Below are positions 34,742 through 43,665 of a stretch of 64,000 bases of DNA, in pieces (positions within the stretch are counted from its first letter, which is position 1; each line of letters begins with the position of its first letter). Location of the stretch: positions 1 through 64,000 of the forward strand of contig CANLMQ010000034.1 in assembly GCA_947492175.1 (NCBI GenBank), in the 5' to 3' direction. This stretch comes from an uncultured Draconibacterium sp. GTDB taxonomy: Bacteria > Bacteroidota > Bacteroidia > Bacteroidales > Prolixibacteraceae. The notes under the pieces are model-generated. The model searched no databases. It saw only the letters and a list, made by a program, of their open reading frames with translations, and had not been told where the DNA came from. A program made the translations under genes and the position numbers.

Positions 34742-36127
34742 ATGACTTTAATAAAATCGATTTCAGGAATCCGTGGGACAATTGGAGGAAAACCCGGTGA
34801 AGGATTAAGTCCTTTGGATGTGGTAAAATACGCAGCTTCGTATGCTACATGGGCGAAAGAAAATGCAGGTAAGGAAAAAATTACTGTGGTTGTTGGACGC
34901 GATGCTCGCATTTCGGGAGAGATGGTTAGTACGCTGGTGGTTTCAACCCTGATAGGAATGGGATGTAATGTTGTTAACATTGGACTGGCAACAACCCCAA
35001 CTACAGAAATTGCAGTTACTGAAGAAAAAGCTGATGGTGGAATAATTTTAACTGCCAGTCATAATCCAAAACAATGGAACGCATTAAAGCTATTAAATGC
35101 TGAAGGCGAGTTTCTAAATGCCGAGGAGGGGGCAAAAATTCTGGAAATTGCCGAAGCTGAAGATTTTTCGTTTGCCGAAGTTGACGAACTGGGTGAAGTA
35201 ATTGAAAAAGACTATACCGATGTACATGTTCAGCATGTATTGAATCTGGATTTGGTAGACGTTGAGGCCATTAAAAAAGCAAACTTTTCGGTGGCTGTCG
35301 ATGCAGTGAATTCGGTGGGCGGTGTTGCCATGCCTGCTTTATTTGAAGCACTCGAAATAAATAGAGTAGTTGAAATAAATTGTGAACCAACCGGACACTT
35401 TGCACACACTCCGGAACCAATTCCTGAGAATTTGGTTGAAACAGCAGAAATTATCCGCGAGAATAAAGTGGATGTTGGTTTTGTTGTTGACCCTGACGTT
35501 GACCGCCTTGTTATAATAAATGAGGATGGGACAATGTTTAACGAAGAATACACTTTGGTCGCTGTGGCCGATTATGTACTAAGTCAAACGCCGGGAAATA
35601 CAGTTTCCAATCTGTCGTCAAGCAGGGCACTGCGCGATGTTACCGAAAAGCATGGACAAAGTTATTCGCCCGGAGCAGTTGGTGAAGTAAATGTTGTGGC
35701 CAAAATGCGCGAAACAAATGCAATAATTGGCGGCGAAGGAAATGGGGGAATTATTTATCCTGCAAGCCACAGCGGACGCGATGCTTTGGTTGGTGCTGCA
35801 CTATTCTTAACACATTTGGCAAAAAGCGGATTGAAATGTTCGGAGTTGAGAAAAACGTATCCTGATTATTTTATCTCGAAAAATAAAATTGAACTTACTC
35901 CGGACATCGATGTGGATGCAATTCTTGTTAAAATGAAAGAAAAGTATGCAAGTGAGCAGGTTACTGATATTGACGGAGTGAAGGTGGATTTTTCAGATTC
36001 ATGGGTTCATTTGCGCAAGTCAAATACTGAACCAATTATCCGGATTTATGCGGAAGCAAATACAATGGAAAAAGCAGATGGTTTAGCGCTAAAAATGATT
36101 GATGAAATTAAAGAATTAACAGCATAA
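34742..36127 (+). CDS. glmM: Phosphoglucosamine mutase / phosphomannomutase-family enzyme
   Basis: The 461-residue alpha-D-phosphohexomutase has the phosphoserine loop GIILTASHNPKQWNALK (Ser106), the metal-binding loop VDPDVDRLVI, the sugar-binding GGEGNGGIIYP and the phosphate-binding RKSNTEPIIRIYAEA. GlmM interconverts glucosamine-6-phosphate and glucosamine-1-phosphate for UDP-GlcNAc and cell-wall synthesis. The usual Bacteroidota assignment for this type is GlmM, but manB/phosphomannomutase activity cannot be excluded by sequence alone. It is monocistronic with a strong terminator. Confidence 0.88.
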   Translation: MTLIKSISGIRGTIGGKPGEGLSPLDVVKYAASYATWAKENAGKEKITVVVGRDARISGEMVSTLVVSTLIGMGCNVVNIGLATTPTTEIAVTEEKADGGIILTASHNPKQWNALKLLNAEGEFLNAEEGAKILEIAEAEDFSFAEVDELGEVIEKDYTDVHVQHVLNLDLVDVEAIKKANFSVAVDAVNSVGGVAMPALFEALEINRVVEINCEPTGHFAHTPEPIPENLVETAEIIRENKVDVGFVVDPDVDRLVIINEDGTMFNEEYTLVAVADYVLSQTPGNTVSNLSSSRALRDVTEKHGQSYSPGAVGEVNVVAKMRETNAIIGGEGNGGIIYPASHSGRDALVGAALFLTHLAKSGLKCSELRKTYPDYFISKNKIELTPDIDVDAILVKMKEKYASEQVTDIDGVKVDFSDSWVHLRKSNTEPIIRIYAEANTMEKADGLALKMIDEIKELTA

Positions 36128-36151
36128 TTGCTTTTTAAAGACTCCAAAAAG

Positions 36152-36194
36152 ACCCGTTCTTTATCTGTTTAAGTAGATATCGAACGGGTTTTTG
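36152..36194 (+). terminator. Terminator of the glmM-like gene
   Basis: ACCCGTTC (36152-36159) and GAACGGGT (36182-36189) form a perfect stem with TATCT/AGATA pairing inside the loop, followed by five Ts. Confidence 0.8.
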
Positions 36195-36272
36195 GCTTTT
36201 GTTACGAAATTAATTTTTCAATAAACTTACTGTATTTCTGTATTTCTAGTTGATTCTGTCTCAATAACCATC

Positions 36273-36280
36273 TACCTTTG
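36273..36280 (+). promoter_or_regulatory. Candidate -7 box of mgsA
   Basis: TACCTTTG matches TAnnTTTG, 41 bases ahead of the first ATG (36321) of the methylglyoxal synthase frame. Confidence 0.5.
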
Positions 36281-36320
36281 ATGCATATTATTAATGGGAA
36301 TATAATTACATGAGTTTCCA

Positions 36321-36830
36321 ATGAATAATTTAAAATATAATCGAATGAAAATGAAGATGAAAAAGAAAAAAAATATAGCCATTGTTGCACACGATAACAG
36401 GAAAAAAGATATTATGGAGTGGGTTGCCTTTAACTGGAAGGAACTTTTGCAACACAATTTGATTTGTACTGGTACAACCGGAAAGATGGTTGAAGAAACC
36501 TTAGCCGAAAATTGTCACAAACACGGGGCAGTTCCTCCAACTGTTACACGGTTAAAATCGGGGCCACTTGGTGGCGATCAGCAACTGGGAGCGCTTATTT
36601 GCGAGGGAAAAGTTGATATGTTGATCTTTTTCTGGGATCCAATGCAACCTCAGCCGCACGATGTTGATGTAAAGGCTTTGCTGCGAATTACGGTATTGTA
36701 TAACATTCCAACAGCATCAAACCGATCAACAGCCGATTTTATGGTAACATCGCAATTATTTCATGAAGACTATCAGCCCAAATTAAAGGATTATGCCGGC
36801 TACATCACTCGTGATGTGGATATGTCGTAG
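36321..36830 (+). CDS. mgsA: Methylglyoxal synthase
   Basis: The product is up to 169 residues. It converts dihydroxyacetone phosphate to methylglyoxal and phosphate, a bypass of lower glycolysis under phosphate limitation. The family signature is clear: IAIVAHDNRKKDIMEWV, TGTTGKMVEE, SGPLGGDQQLGALICEGKVD and FFWDPMQPQPHDVDVKAL, with NIPTASNRSTADFM near the end. Four in-frame ATGs occur in the first 13 codons (36321, 36345, 36351, 36357). A start at 36357 would give the more usual ~157 residues. Confidence 0.95.
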   Translation: MNNLKYNRMKMKMKKKKNIAIVAHDNRKKDIMEWVAFNWKELLQHNLICTGTTGKMVEETLAENCHKHGAVPPTVTRLKSGPLGGDQQLGALICEGKVDMLIFFWDPMQPQPHDVDVKALLRITVLYNIPTASNRSTADFMVTSQLFHEDYQPKLKDYAGYITRDVDMS

Positions 36831-36867
36831 CTCATAAATACAAAAGATTAAGTTTTATAGAAATCGT

Positions 36868-36934
36868 AAAAGTATCCCCAGGAAGAGGTAAAACAGATAA
36901 GCATGTCTTGTTTTATGTGGATACTTTTCTTTGT
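36868..36934 (+). terminator. Terminator of mgsA with a nested stem
   Basis: AAAAGTATCC (36868-36877) pairs perfectly with GGATACTTTT (36919-36928), with an inner TAAAACA/TGTTTTA stem, and runs into TTTTCTTTG. Confidence 0.6.
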
Positions 36935-37006
36935 TAACCTAATATGTCTTAAATTATCTTTATAAAATAATTTATAAAGATATCCGTAGTTTGTGTTTAT
37001 TCTTAG

Positions 37007-37014
37007 TATCTTTG
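37007..37014 (+). promoter_or_regulatory. Candidate -7 box of the CBM9-like protein gene
   Basis: TATCTTTG matches TAnnTTTG. Transcription from about 37020 would exclude the in-frame upstream start at 36991 and supports the ATG at 37039. Confidence 0.5.
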
Positions 37015-37038
37015 CTTGAAAATGTGAATAGAAAAGGT

Positions 37039-38139
37039 ATGAAGGATAAGCTAAGTTTGGTTTTGGTGTTAATTTTAGTAACATCAGTTTGTGGGGCTCA
37101 GGATTTATGGAAGGGCTTTGAGCATTTATTTACGCAACCACGGAATTATGTTGTATCTCGGGTAATTGACAAGATTGAAATTGACGGGATAAACAATGAA
37201 AAATCTTGGAAGCATGCTAAATGGTCGGAGTATTACAATGATATTGAAGGCGACAAAAAGCCGGTACCAAAGTACAAAACAAGAATGAAAATGCTTTGGG
37301 ATAATACAACCCTTTACATTTTCGCAGAACTTGAAGAGCCCCATATCTGGGCATATTACACTAAAAATGATATGATTGTATTTCATGAGAATGATTTTGA
37401 GGTTTTTATTGATCCTGATCGGGATACTCATGATTATTACGAGTTTGAAGTGAATGCCCAAAATACGCTTTTCGATCTGTTTTTAGACAAACCCTACAGA
37501 AATGGATGTAAAGCAAATATCGAATGGAATGCAAAGGGATTTGTAAGTGCTGTTCAAATTGATGGAACACTGAATAACCCAAACGATTTAGATAACAAAT
37601 GGACGGTTGAAATAGCAATCCCATTTTCCTCGCTTACTAACAATGGCGATTATTTGCAACCTGAGAAAGGTGACATGTGGAAGATTAATTTTTCGCGGGT
37701 TAACTGGCAAACGGAAATTGTAGATGGTAAATATGTGCGAAAAGTAGACCCTGAAACAAATAAAAGAATTCCCGAATACAATTGGGTTTGGAGCCCGCAG
37801 GGAGTGATAAACATGCACTATCCGGAGCGTTGGGGATTGATGCAGTTTTCGGGAAATTCTGTAAAAAACGAAAAACTGACTTTCGAACTACCGCAGGAAG
37901 AACAGCTTGCAAAATATTTGTGGCTTATTTATTACAAACAGCAATCCTTTAAAAAGGAGTCGGGATATTATGCATCAACTTTGGAAAGTCTGGAAATTCA
38001 AGAAGCAGGAGATGAGGAGAGTGTTTCTTACAAGTTGGAATTAACAGGTGGAACGAAAACTTTTTCTGCACAACTTCTTACAGGAGATGGTATGGTGCTG
38101 TCGATAAATGAACAAGGTTATTTTAAAGTGCAAAACTAA
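37039..38139 (+). CDS. Exported carbohydrate-binding family 9-like protein
   Basis: With the start at 37039 the 366-residue product has a signal peptide ending near VCGAQ. Residues 38-250 match the CBM9-like beta-sandwich (KIEIDGINNEKSWKHAKWSE; MLWDNTTLYIFAELEEPHIW; HENDFEVFIDPDRDTHDYYE; FEVNAQNTLFDLFLDKPYRN). The PERWGLMQFSG block closes the domain. The C-terminal ~85 residues are of unknown type. Such stand-alone exported proteins bind sugars or act in envelope carbohydrate handling; no glycoside hydrolase domain is attached. Monocistronic. Confidence 0.85.
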   Translation: MKDKLSLVLVLILVTSVCGAQDLWKGFEHLFTQPRNYVVSRVIDKIEIDGINNEKSWKHAKWSEYYNDIEGDKKPVPKYKTRMKMLWDNTTLYIFAELEEPHIWAYYTKNDMIVFHENDFEVFIDPDRDTHDYYEFEVNAQNTLFDLFLDKPYRNGCKANIEWNAKGFVSAVQIDGTLNNPNDLDNKWTVEIAIPFSSLTNNGDYLQPEKGDMWKINFSRVNWQTEIVDGKYVRKVDPETNKRIPEYNWVWSPQGVINMHYPERWGLMQFSGNSVKNEKLTFELPQEEQLAKYLWLIYYKQQSFKKESGYYASTLESLEIQEAGDEESVSYKLELTGGTKTFSAQLLTGDGMVLSINEQGYFKVQN

Positions 38140-38190
38140 TTCGCTTTAAGTTCTTCGCAAGCTGAATGTTAATATTTAAACTTTTTCGTA

Positions 38191-38198
38191 TACATTTG
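38191..38198 (+). promoter_or_regulatory. Candidate -7 box of the yhhQ-like gene
   Basis: TACATTTG matches TAnnTTTG, 64 bases before the ATG at 38263. This leaves a leader of about 58 bases containing a stable hairpin. Confidence 0.5.
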
Positions 38199-38225
38199 CA
38201 GCCCAAATTATAATTGTAAACTATT

Positions 38226-38246
38226 TGCAGGTGGCATCACCCTGCA
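38226..38246 (+). promoter_or_regulatory. Leader hairpin before the queuosine-precursor transporter gene
   Basis: TGCA-GGTG pairs with CACC-(C)-TGCA around a GCAT loop, an 8-bp stem with one bulge, 16 bases ahead of the ATG. Because the gene product family imports queuosine precursors, a preQ1 riboswitch was considered. The class I pattern (A-rich tail pairing back into the loop) is not convincingly present. Confidence 0.4.
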
Positions 38247-38262
38247 TGTTGAATCTAAAAAA

Positions 38263-38967
38263 ATGCAAAACGAGTTACTTTGGCTGGTCATGTTACTGGC
38301 AAATTTTCTGCTTATTACATTAGCTTACCGTTTATTTGATAAATGGGGATTGATTATGTGGATTCCTATTTCTGTTATTATGGCTAATATTCAGGTAATT
38401 CAAACGGTTGAACTGTTTGGACTGGTTGCTACTTTAGGAAACATTGTTTATGCCTCGTCATTTTTGGTAACCGATATTCTTTCTGAAAATTACGGAAAAG
38501 AAGAGGCAAAAAAAGCGGTCTGGATTGGTTTTTTCAGCCTTATTTCGATGACACTAATAATGAACCTTGCTTTACAGTTTTTACCTTTGGCAGGCGACGA
38601 GTTTGCAACAACAGCTCACGAAGCAACAAGTACAATTTTTAGTTTAATGCCACGAATTGCAGTGGCGAGTTTAGCCGCTTACCTGCTGTCGCAGCGTCAC
38701 GATGTTTGGGCGTATCATTTCTGGCGGAAACGTTTCCCCGAAGACAATCAGATATGGCTGAGAAACAATCTGAGTACAATGGTTTCGCAATTAATCGATA
38801 GCTCGGTATTTGTGATGATTGCTTTTTACGGAGTGTTTGACGCACCGCTTTTACTCGAAATATTTATTACTACCTATTTTCTGAAGTTTATTGTTGCTGC
38901 CGCCGATACTCCCTTCATCTATTGGGCAAAAGGTATTTACAAAAAGAATAAATTCTGGATGGAATAA
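38263..38967 (+). CDS. yhhQ: Queuosine precursor transporter (YhhQ/VUT family)
   Basis: The 234-residue product has six membrane segments and the family blocks NIVYASSFLVTDILSENYGK and LRNNLSTMVSQLIDSSVFV. YhhQ proteins import preQ0/preQ1 for synthesis of queuosine in tRNA wobble positions. The length fits the family (220-240). It carries its own promoter and a structured leader. It stands convergent with the metallophosphoesterase gene, 18 bases apart. The assignment is by family; the exact precursor is not known. Confidence 0.9.
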   Translation: MQNELLWLVMLLANFLLITLAYRLFDKWGLIMWIPISVIMANIQVIQTVELFGLVATLGNIVYASSFLVTDILSENYGKEEAKKAVWIGFFSLISMTLIMNLALQFLPLAGDEFATTAHEATSTIFSLMPRIAVASLAAYLLSQRHDVWAYHFWRKRFPEDNQIWLRNNLSTMVSQLIDSSVFVMIAFYGVFDAPLLLEIFITTYFLKFIVAAADTPFIYWAKGIYKKNKFWME

Positions 38968-38985
38968 GATTATTACGAAAACAAG

Positions 38986-39876
38986 TTATTTCATATCAAG
39001 ATGAAGTGTTTTCTGATTTCCATAACCTTTTAATATCAGGCTGTCTCTGTAAATTTCAAGCATTCCGTAAGAGTTGTTTTTGGTATCTACCATTCCCGTC
39101 AGAGTGATGTAGTGTATTCCATTTTGGTGTGTATAAGCGCCTGAATGATTGTGTCCGTTTATAAATGCCACTACATTCCGACAAGTTTCCAAAATCCTGA
39201 CAATTTCGTAATCGTTCCACAAATTGTGTGCATTTTTTTCAGGTTGTATTGGCAGGTGTGAAAAGAGAATAACCTTTTGATTCATTAATTTTGCACTTTC
39301 AAGCTCCTGTTTTAGCCAGTTTTGCTGTTCCGGGCCTATAGCACCATTCCAGCTTTGCTTGTTTGATTTGTCTTTGGTATTGTTGTAATAGAAATCAACT
39401 TGACTGCTATCGTGGTTATGCAATACATTTGAAAAATAAGAATAATCGGTAGCATCTAATACAATAAATCTCCAGCCTTTTTCCGAATAGGAATAGAAAT
39501 AATGAGGCATCGATAACTTCTCAAGCAAATCGTTCAGGTGAGTTGAATCAATTGAAAAATCATGGTTTCCCAGAAGTTGATGGTTTTTAATTCCGGGATT
39601 AAGCTTATCGTATACGGGAAGTATCGAATTGTAACTTTCCCAATCGGAATCGATTATGTCTCCAAGGTTCTGAATAAAATCAACCTTGTGGAAATTAAAT
39701 GTGTCAATTGCTTCTGCCAATTTCGTTAAAGATTCTTTGTAATACCTTTTTCCTGCGGTTGGTTTATCTGCGTATTGCGGATCGGCTACCAACCCAATTT
39801 TAATTATAGGATTTGTTTGCGAAAAAGCACCAGGCATTAAAAAGAAAGAAGTTACAACGATAAGCAGGTATTTCAT
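38986..39876 (-). CDS. Exported calcineurin-like phosphoesterase, ADPRibase-Mn-like
   Basis: With the start at 39876 the 296-residue product has a signal peptide ending near GAFSQ. A longer frame would overlap the upstream gene. Metallophosphoesterase motifs are in order: LVADPQYADK (the DxQYAD variant rather than DxH), NLGDIIDSDW, LLGNHDFS, LFSHLPIQP and INGHNHSG. The DxQYAD variant is characteristic of Mn-dependent ADP-ribose/CDP-alcohol diphosphatases, which hydrolyse nucleotide diphosphate derivatives. The signal peptide implies a periplasmic substrate. It follows the small membrane protein gene on the same strand by 65 bases. Confidence 0.87.
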   Translation of the reverse strand: MKYLLIVVTSFFLMPGAFSQTNPIIKIGLVADPQYADKPTAGKRYYKESLTKLAEAIDTFNFHKVDFIQNLGDIIDSDWESYNSILPVYDKLNPGIKNHQLLGNHDFSIDSTHLNDLLEKLSMPHYFYSYSEKGWRFIVLDATDYSYFSNVLHNHDSSQVDFYYNNTKDKSNKQSWNGAIGPEQQNWLKQELESAKLMNQKVILFSHLPIQPEKNAHNLWNDYEIVRILETCRNVVAFINGHNHSGAYTHQNGIHYITLTGMVDTKNNSYGMLEIYRDSLILKGYGNQKTLHLDMK

Positions 39877-39941
39877 TTTAAAATTATTGTTACATAACAG
39901 TTTGAGGATAAGACCGGTTGGTAATTTCAAATAGTTAGTTA

Positions 39942-40376
39942 TCATTTTTCTATTTTTAGTATAAGATGAAAAAACAGCCCCAAAACAATGGCGGCTGCGT
40001 GAGCGATACTTGTTATTGGAGGGAAATGTCGCCCAAAATAAAGGTTTGCAAGCACTGCTACGGCAATTGAAAAATAGATCCAATTCTGCGTTTTAACCGA
40101 TAACTGTTTCTTTAAACGAATGAGTAATAGCAGCAGAAATCCCAGTAAGGCATTCCATATAATTGATATGCCCTGAACGTGCAAAATAAACCAGAACGAA
40201 GCTTGTAACAGAAAGGAAAATAACAAAACGGTCCACCAAAGGCGCACTTTCAATTTTAATTCGGTAAGTACAAATGGCAATATAAGAATGCACAAAACGA
40301 GATAATTTATTAGCGACAGAATAAAATCACCGTTGTAGGTTAGTGCGTTGTAAAGAATAGAAAAAATGTCGGACAT
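39942..40376 (-). CDS. Small polytopic membrane protein of unknown function
   Basis: The 144-residue product has four to five hydrophobic segments (about 18-36, 47-67, 69-88, 98-112 and 122-140). A histidine in the last helix (SIAHAAAIVLGLFFHLIL) faintly recalls the end of rhomboid-like proteins, but the catalytic serine region is not seen. It precedes the phosphoesterase gene and is probably co-transcribed. No confident family. Confidence 0.65.
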   Translation of the reverse strand: MSDIFSILYNALTYNGDFILSLINYLVLCILILPFVLTELKLKVRLWWTVLLFSFLLQASFWFILHVQGISIIWNALLGFLLLLLIRLKKQLSVKTQNWIYFSIAVAVLANLYFGRHFPPITSIAHAAAIVLGLFFHLILKIEK

Positions 40377-40705
40377 AATGGTTTTAGTTGATTTTGAAGT
40401 TTGTAGCTATATTACAATTACTGCATTCGAATATACATAAATTTATGAATGTTGGATTTTCATCGCAAAAATTAAGAATAGATTGCAATTTTGCATGTTT
40501 ACTATTTCAGGTTTTCTTCAAGCAATTTAAAAATACGTTTTTCGAAGAGAATGAATTTTCTGTTTTTTTGAAAGAGATCAAATTAAGACTTTTATATTAA
40601 TAATTTTTCCTGATAAGTTTAAGAAACTATATGCTCAAAAATGATAGATTTGCGCTAACATAAATGCTCGCAGCTCTTGGCTCACAGCACTAAGCTATTT
40701 TAAAA
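40377..40705. other. Intergenic region of 329 bases between divergent genes
   Basis: It contains a 70-codon frame (40388-40600) with no signal, domain or promoter, which I take as chance, and a -7 box for the aspartate kinase gene at 40645-40652. Nothing else is supported. Confidence 0.5.
40645..40652 (+). promoter_or_regulatory. Candidate -7 box of the aspartate kinase gene
   Basis: TAGATTTG matches TAnnTTTG, giving a leader of about 48 bases before the ATG at 40706. Confidence 0.5.
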
Positions 40706-41956
40706 ATGAAAGTATTTAAATTTGGAGGCGCTTCGGTGAAAGATGCCGCAGCGGTAGAAAATGTATATCAGATTATAAAAAGTGAAAAGGGGAAATTGGC
40801 AGTTGTTATTTCGGCAATGGGTAAAAGTACCGATTTACTTGAAACACTAATCAAAGCCTATTTTACCAATTCGGATGAAAAACTCACGATTTTTAAAACA
40901 TTTAAAGATTATCATCTGGAGATTATTGAAGGATTGTTTGGCGAAAAAGGGATGTCGAAAGAAGTTTATGAGTTATTTACTGAATTGGAACATAAACTGG
41001 CTACCCGGCCATCGTACGATTTTAATTTTGAGTACGACCAAATTATTTGTTTTGGAGAATTGATCTCTACGCGTATTGTCAGCAATTATTTAAATGCTTC
41101 GGGACATCAAAATAAATGGATCGATATAAGAACCTGTCTGAAAACCGACGATACTTTTCGCGATGCCAAAGTAGACTGGGAATGGACAGAAGAGCTGATG
41201 AAAAATGAGTTTAGTTTTGCAGACACCAATTTATACGTCACCCAAGGATTTATGGGGTCTACAACCACCAATTTAACAACAACGCTGGGGCGCGAAGGCT
41301 CGGACTTTACTGCAGCAATTATAGGAAGCTCTTTACGGGTTGAAAGTGTTTCGATTTGGAAAGACGTTCCGGGTATATTAAGTGCTGATCCTAAAAAAAT
41401 GGAAGATACGGTAATGATTAACGAATTGTCGTACAAAGAGGCGGTGGAGATGACACACTCAGGCGCGAAAGTGATTCATCCCAAAACGATGCAACCGCTG
41501 CATAATAAAGGTATTCCTTTGTTGGTGAAGTCGTTTGTTGAACCTCAAAATCCGGGAACTGTAATTCATAAAATCGATCACAAAATTGAATTACCTCCAA
41601 TTTTCATCTTAAAAGAAAATCAGGTGTTAATAACACTCTCTGCAAAAGATTTTTCAATTATATCTATCAACGATATTGATCGTGTGGTAAATTTCCTGAT
41701 CGATAAACTGATAAAAGTAACCCTGATGCAACAGTCGGCCATCGACTTAAACATTGTAGCTGATGCTTCGGATGAAAACCTGGAAGAGATTTTTGGAGAG
41801 CTTTCAACACAATACAAAATTCGCTACAATACGGGTTTAACGCTGGTTACAATCAGACATTATACCGAAGAAGTGCTCGATTGGATGGTGAAAGAAAAGG
41901 ATATTTATTTGGAACAGCATAGTCGTTTAACGGCACGAATGCTGGTAAAAGAATAG
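40706..41956 (+). CDS. Aspartate kinase (monofunctional)
   Basis: The 416-residue product has the kinase signature MKVFKFGGASVKDAAAVENV, then VTQGFMGSTTTNLTTTLGREGSDFTAA (nucleotide and aspartate binding; shown as GFMGS and GREGSDFTAA) and SVWKDVPG-type SIWKDVPGILSADPKK. A short C-terminal regulatory region (about 300-416) has two degenerate ACT-like halves. It phosphorylates aspartate, the first step to lysine, threonine, methionine and diaminopimelate. It has no homoserine dehydrogenase domain. Whether lysine or threonine feeds back on it cannot be told. Confidence 0.92.
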   Translation: MKVFKFGGASVKDAAAVENVYQIIKSEKGKLAVVISAMGKSTDLLETLIKAYFTNSDEKLTIFKTFKDYHLEIIEGLFGEKGMSKEVYELFTELEHKLATRPSYDFNFEYDQIICFGELISTRIVSNYLNASGHQNKWIDIRTCLKTDDTFRDAKVDWEWTEELMKNEFSFADTNLYVTQGFMGSTTTNLTTTLGREGSDFTAAIIGSSLRVESVSIWKDVPGILSADPKKMEDTVMINELSYKEAVEMTHSGAKVIHPKTMQPLHNKGIPLLVKSFVEPQNPGTVIHKIDHKIELPPIFILKENQVLITLSAKDFSIISINDIDRVVNFLIDKLIKVTLMQQSAIDLNIVADASDENLEEIFGELSTQYKIRYNTGLTLVTIRHYTEEVLDWMVKEKDIYLEQHSRLTARMLVKE

Positions 41957-42051
41957 ATGATTCATATAAAAGAAACTTAATTTCATGTAGAACTGATTTT
42001 TCTTGTAATTTTAGTGGGCTATTCTTTACATATTAAAAAAATGTTTTTACA

Positions 42052-43371
42052 ATGAAGCAAAAAAAGATTCTTCCTTATGCCATAGGTTTAGTAATCGTAG
42101 TTATTATTTTATTGGTTGTTGGTAAAAAGAAAGGCTGGTTTGGTAACGATTTTACAATTAATATTTCTACCCAAAAAGTTGAAAGCAAAACAATAACCGA
42201 GTTTATTACAGCCAACGGAAAAATTCAACCGGAAACTGAAGTAAAAATCAGCCCCGATGTGGCGGGTGAAATTGTTGAACTTTATGTGGAAGAGGGCGAT
42301 GCGGTTACAAAAGGCGATTTATTGTGTATTATAAAACCTGAGATGTATGAATCGGCAGTAAATCGCGCAGAAGCGGCTTTGAACTCGTCGAAAGCAAGGT
42401 TGGCACAGGCCGAAGCACAGCAAATTGAGCGGGAACTGGCATTTAAAAGAAGCAAACAACTGTATGATAAAGGAACGATTCCGGTAGCAGAATATGAGAC
42501 TGCAGAAGCGGCATTTAAGGTTGCTCAGGCCGAGGCACGTGCAGCTAAATATTCGGTGTTAAGTGCCGATGCATCGGTTGAAGAAGCAAGGGAACAGCTA
42601 ACTAAAACAAAAATATATGCCCCTATATCGGGAACTATTTCTGCGTTAAATGTAGAAAAGGGAGAGCGTGTGGTTGGAACAAATATGTATGCAGGTACAG
42701 AAATGATGACGGTTGCCGATCTGGACAGAATGGAAGTACAGGTTGAAGTAAACGAAAACGACATTGTTAAGGTAATGAAAAACGATACGGCTTTAATTGA
42801 GGTTGATGCTTATTTAAAACGAAAGTTTAAAGGCGTTGTTACTGAAATAGCCAATTCGGCCAGCACAACCGGGACTACTGCCGATCAGGTTACCAATTTT
42901 GATGTAAAGGTGTTCCTGTTAAAAGAATCATACGAAGATTTAATTGATGGATCTACCGGAAATTTGTATCCATTTCGCCCGGGTATGTCTGCCTCTGTTG
43001 ATATTTTAACTGAAACACGCGAAGGTGTAATTTCAGTGCCCATTTCAGCGGTTACTACACGAATTAAGAAAGAGGGGGGAGGTACCAAAGAAGTTTCGGA
43101 TGACGCAGAAGAGCCAGTTGAATCAGAAAAAGAAACTACTGTAAAAGAAGAAAAGCAGGAAGTTGTTTTTGTGTACAATGAAGACAGGGTGAAAAAAGTA
43201 GAGGTTAAAACCGGAATTCAGGATAATAACAGCATTGAAATTTTGGAAGGTGTTGCCGAAGGTGATGAGGTTGTTACTGCACCCTACAATGCCATTAACA
43301 GAACTCTGAAAGACAGCATGCAGGTTAATAAAGTGAAAGAAGAAGAGCTGTTTAATACCAAGAAAAAATAA
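42052..43371 (+). CDS. Periplasmic adaptor of an efflux system (HlyD/MacA-like), orphan
   Basis: The 439-residue product has an N-terminal membrane anchor (about 7-24), then lipoyl halves (TANGKIQPETEVKISPDVAG and YAPISGTISALNVEKGERVV). These flank a helical hairpin (about 100-185, alanine- and glutamate-rich), with beta-barrel and membrane-proximal domains after. An acidic insert near 345-370 (EVSDDAEEPVESEKETTVKE) interrupts the last domain. Adaptors of this type work with MacB-like ABC transporters or RND pumps, but neither follows; a terminator-like hairpin and convergent enzymes come next. It is in the same direction as the aspartate kinase, 95 bases downstream. Confidence 0.87.
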   Translation: MKQKKILPYAIGLVIVVIILLVVGKKKGWFGNDFTINISTQKVESKTITEFITANGKIQPETEVKISPDVAGEIVELYVEEGDAVTKGDLLCIIKPEMYESAVNRAEAALNSSKARLAQAEAQQIERELAFKRSKQLYDKGTIPVAEYETAEAAFKVAQAEARAAKYSVLSADASVEEAREQLTKTKIYAPISGTISALNVEKGERVVGTNMYAGTEMMTVADLDRMEVQVEVNENDIVKVMKNDTALIEVDAYLKRKFKGVVTEIANSASTTGTTADQVTNFDVKVFLLKESYEDLIDGSTGNLYPFRPGMSASVDILTETREGVISVPISAVTTRIKKEGGGTKEVSDDAEEPVESEKETTVKEEKQEVVFVYNEDRVKKVEVKTGIQDNNSIEILEGVAEGDEVVTAPYNAINRTLKDSMQVNKVKEEELFNTKKK

Positions 43372-43377
43372 AGTTTG

Positions 43378-43406
43378 GATATGCAGCAAATCTTTTGTTG
43401 CATATC
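43378..43406 (+). terminator. Hairpin after the orphan adaptor gene
   Basis: GATATGCAGCAAA (43378-43390) pairs with TTTGTTGCATATC (43394-43406) through 13 bp including one G/T wobble. The tail is only mildly T-rich. The remaining bases to 43665 contain no supported feature. Confidence 0.55.
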
Positions 43407-43665
43407 GCTTATTCAAACATAACGTAAAAGCTTCAAGAGAATGTTGCTCTTTTTCTGAAATCAGTTTTTCGGTATATATACTAACTAATTAGTACACTAT
43501 GGTCCTTCCATTCGATGCAGTGTATTCCTTCATTTCTGCATTCATTTAAATTCATAAAATACTTTAAAAATTGAATTACGTGCATGAGGGCATGATTGCG
43601 AGGAGGATTAATGGATATACCTATGTATTTCCCGGAAATGGTAGTGCGCTAAATATAAAAGTCCT

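Noticed and set aside
38226..38263. preQ1 riboswitch before the yhhQ-like gene
   Set aside because: The stem is present, but the A-rich tail and the back-pairing into the first loop required for class I were not found; kept only as an unassigned leader hairpin.
40388..40600. 70-codon plus-strand frame between divergent genes
   Set aside because: No promoter fits it, composition is that of AT-rich spacer, and no domain or signal peptide is recognisable.
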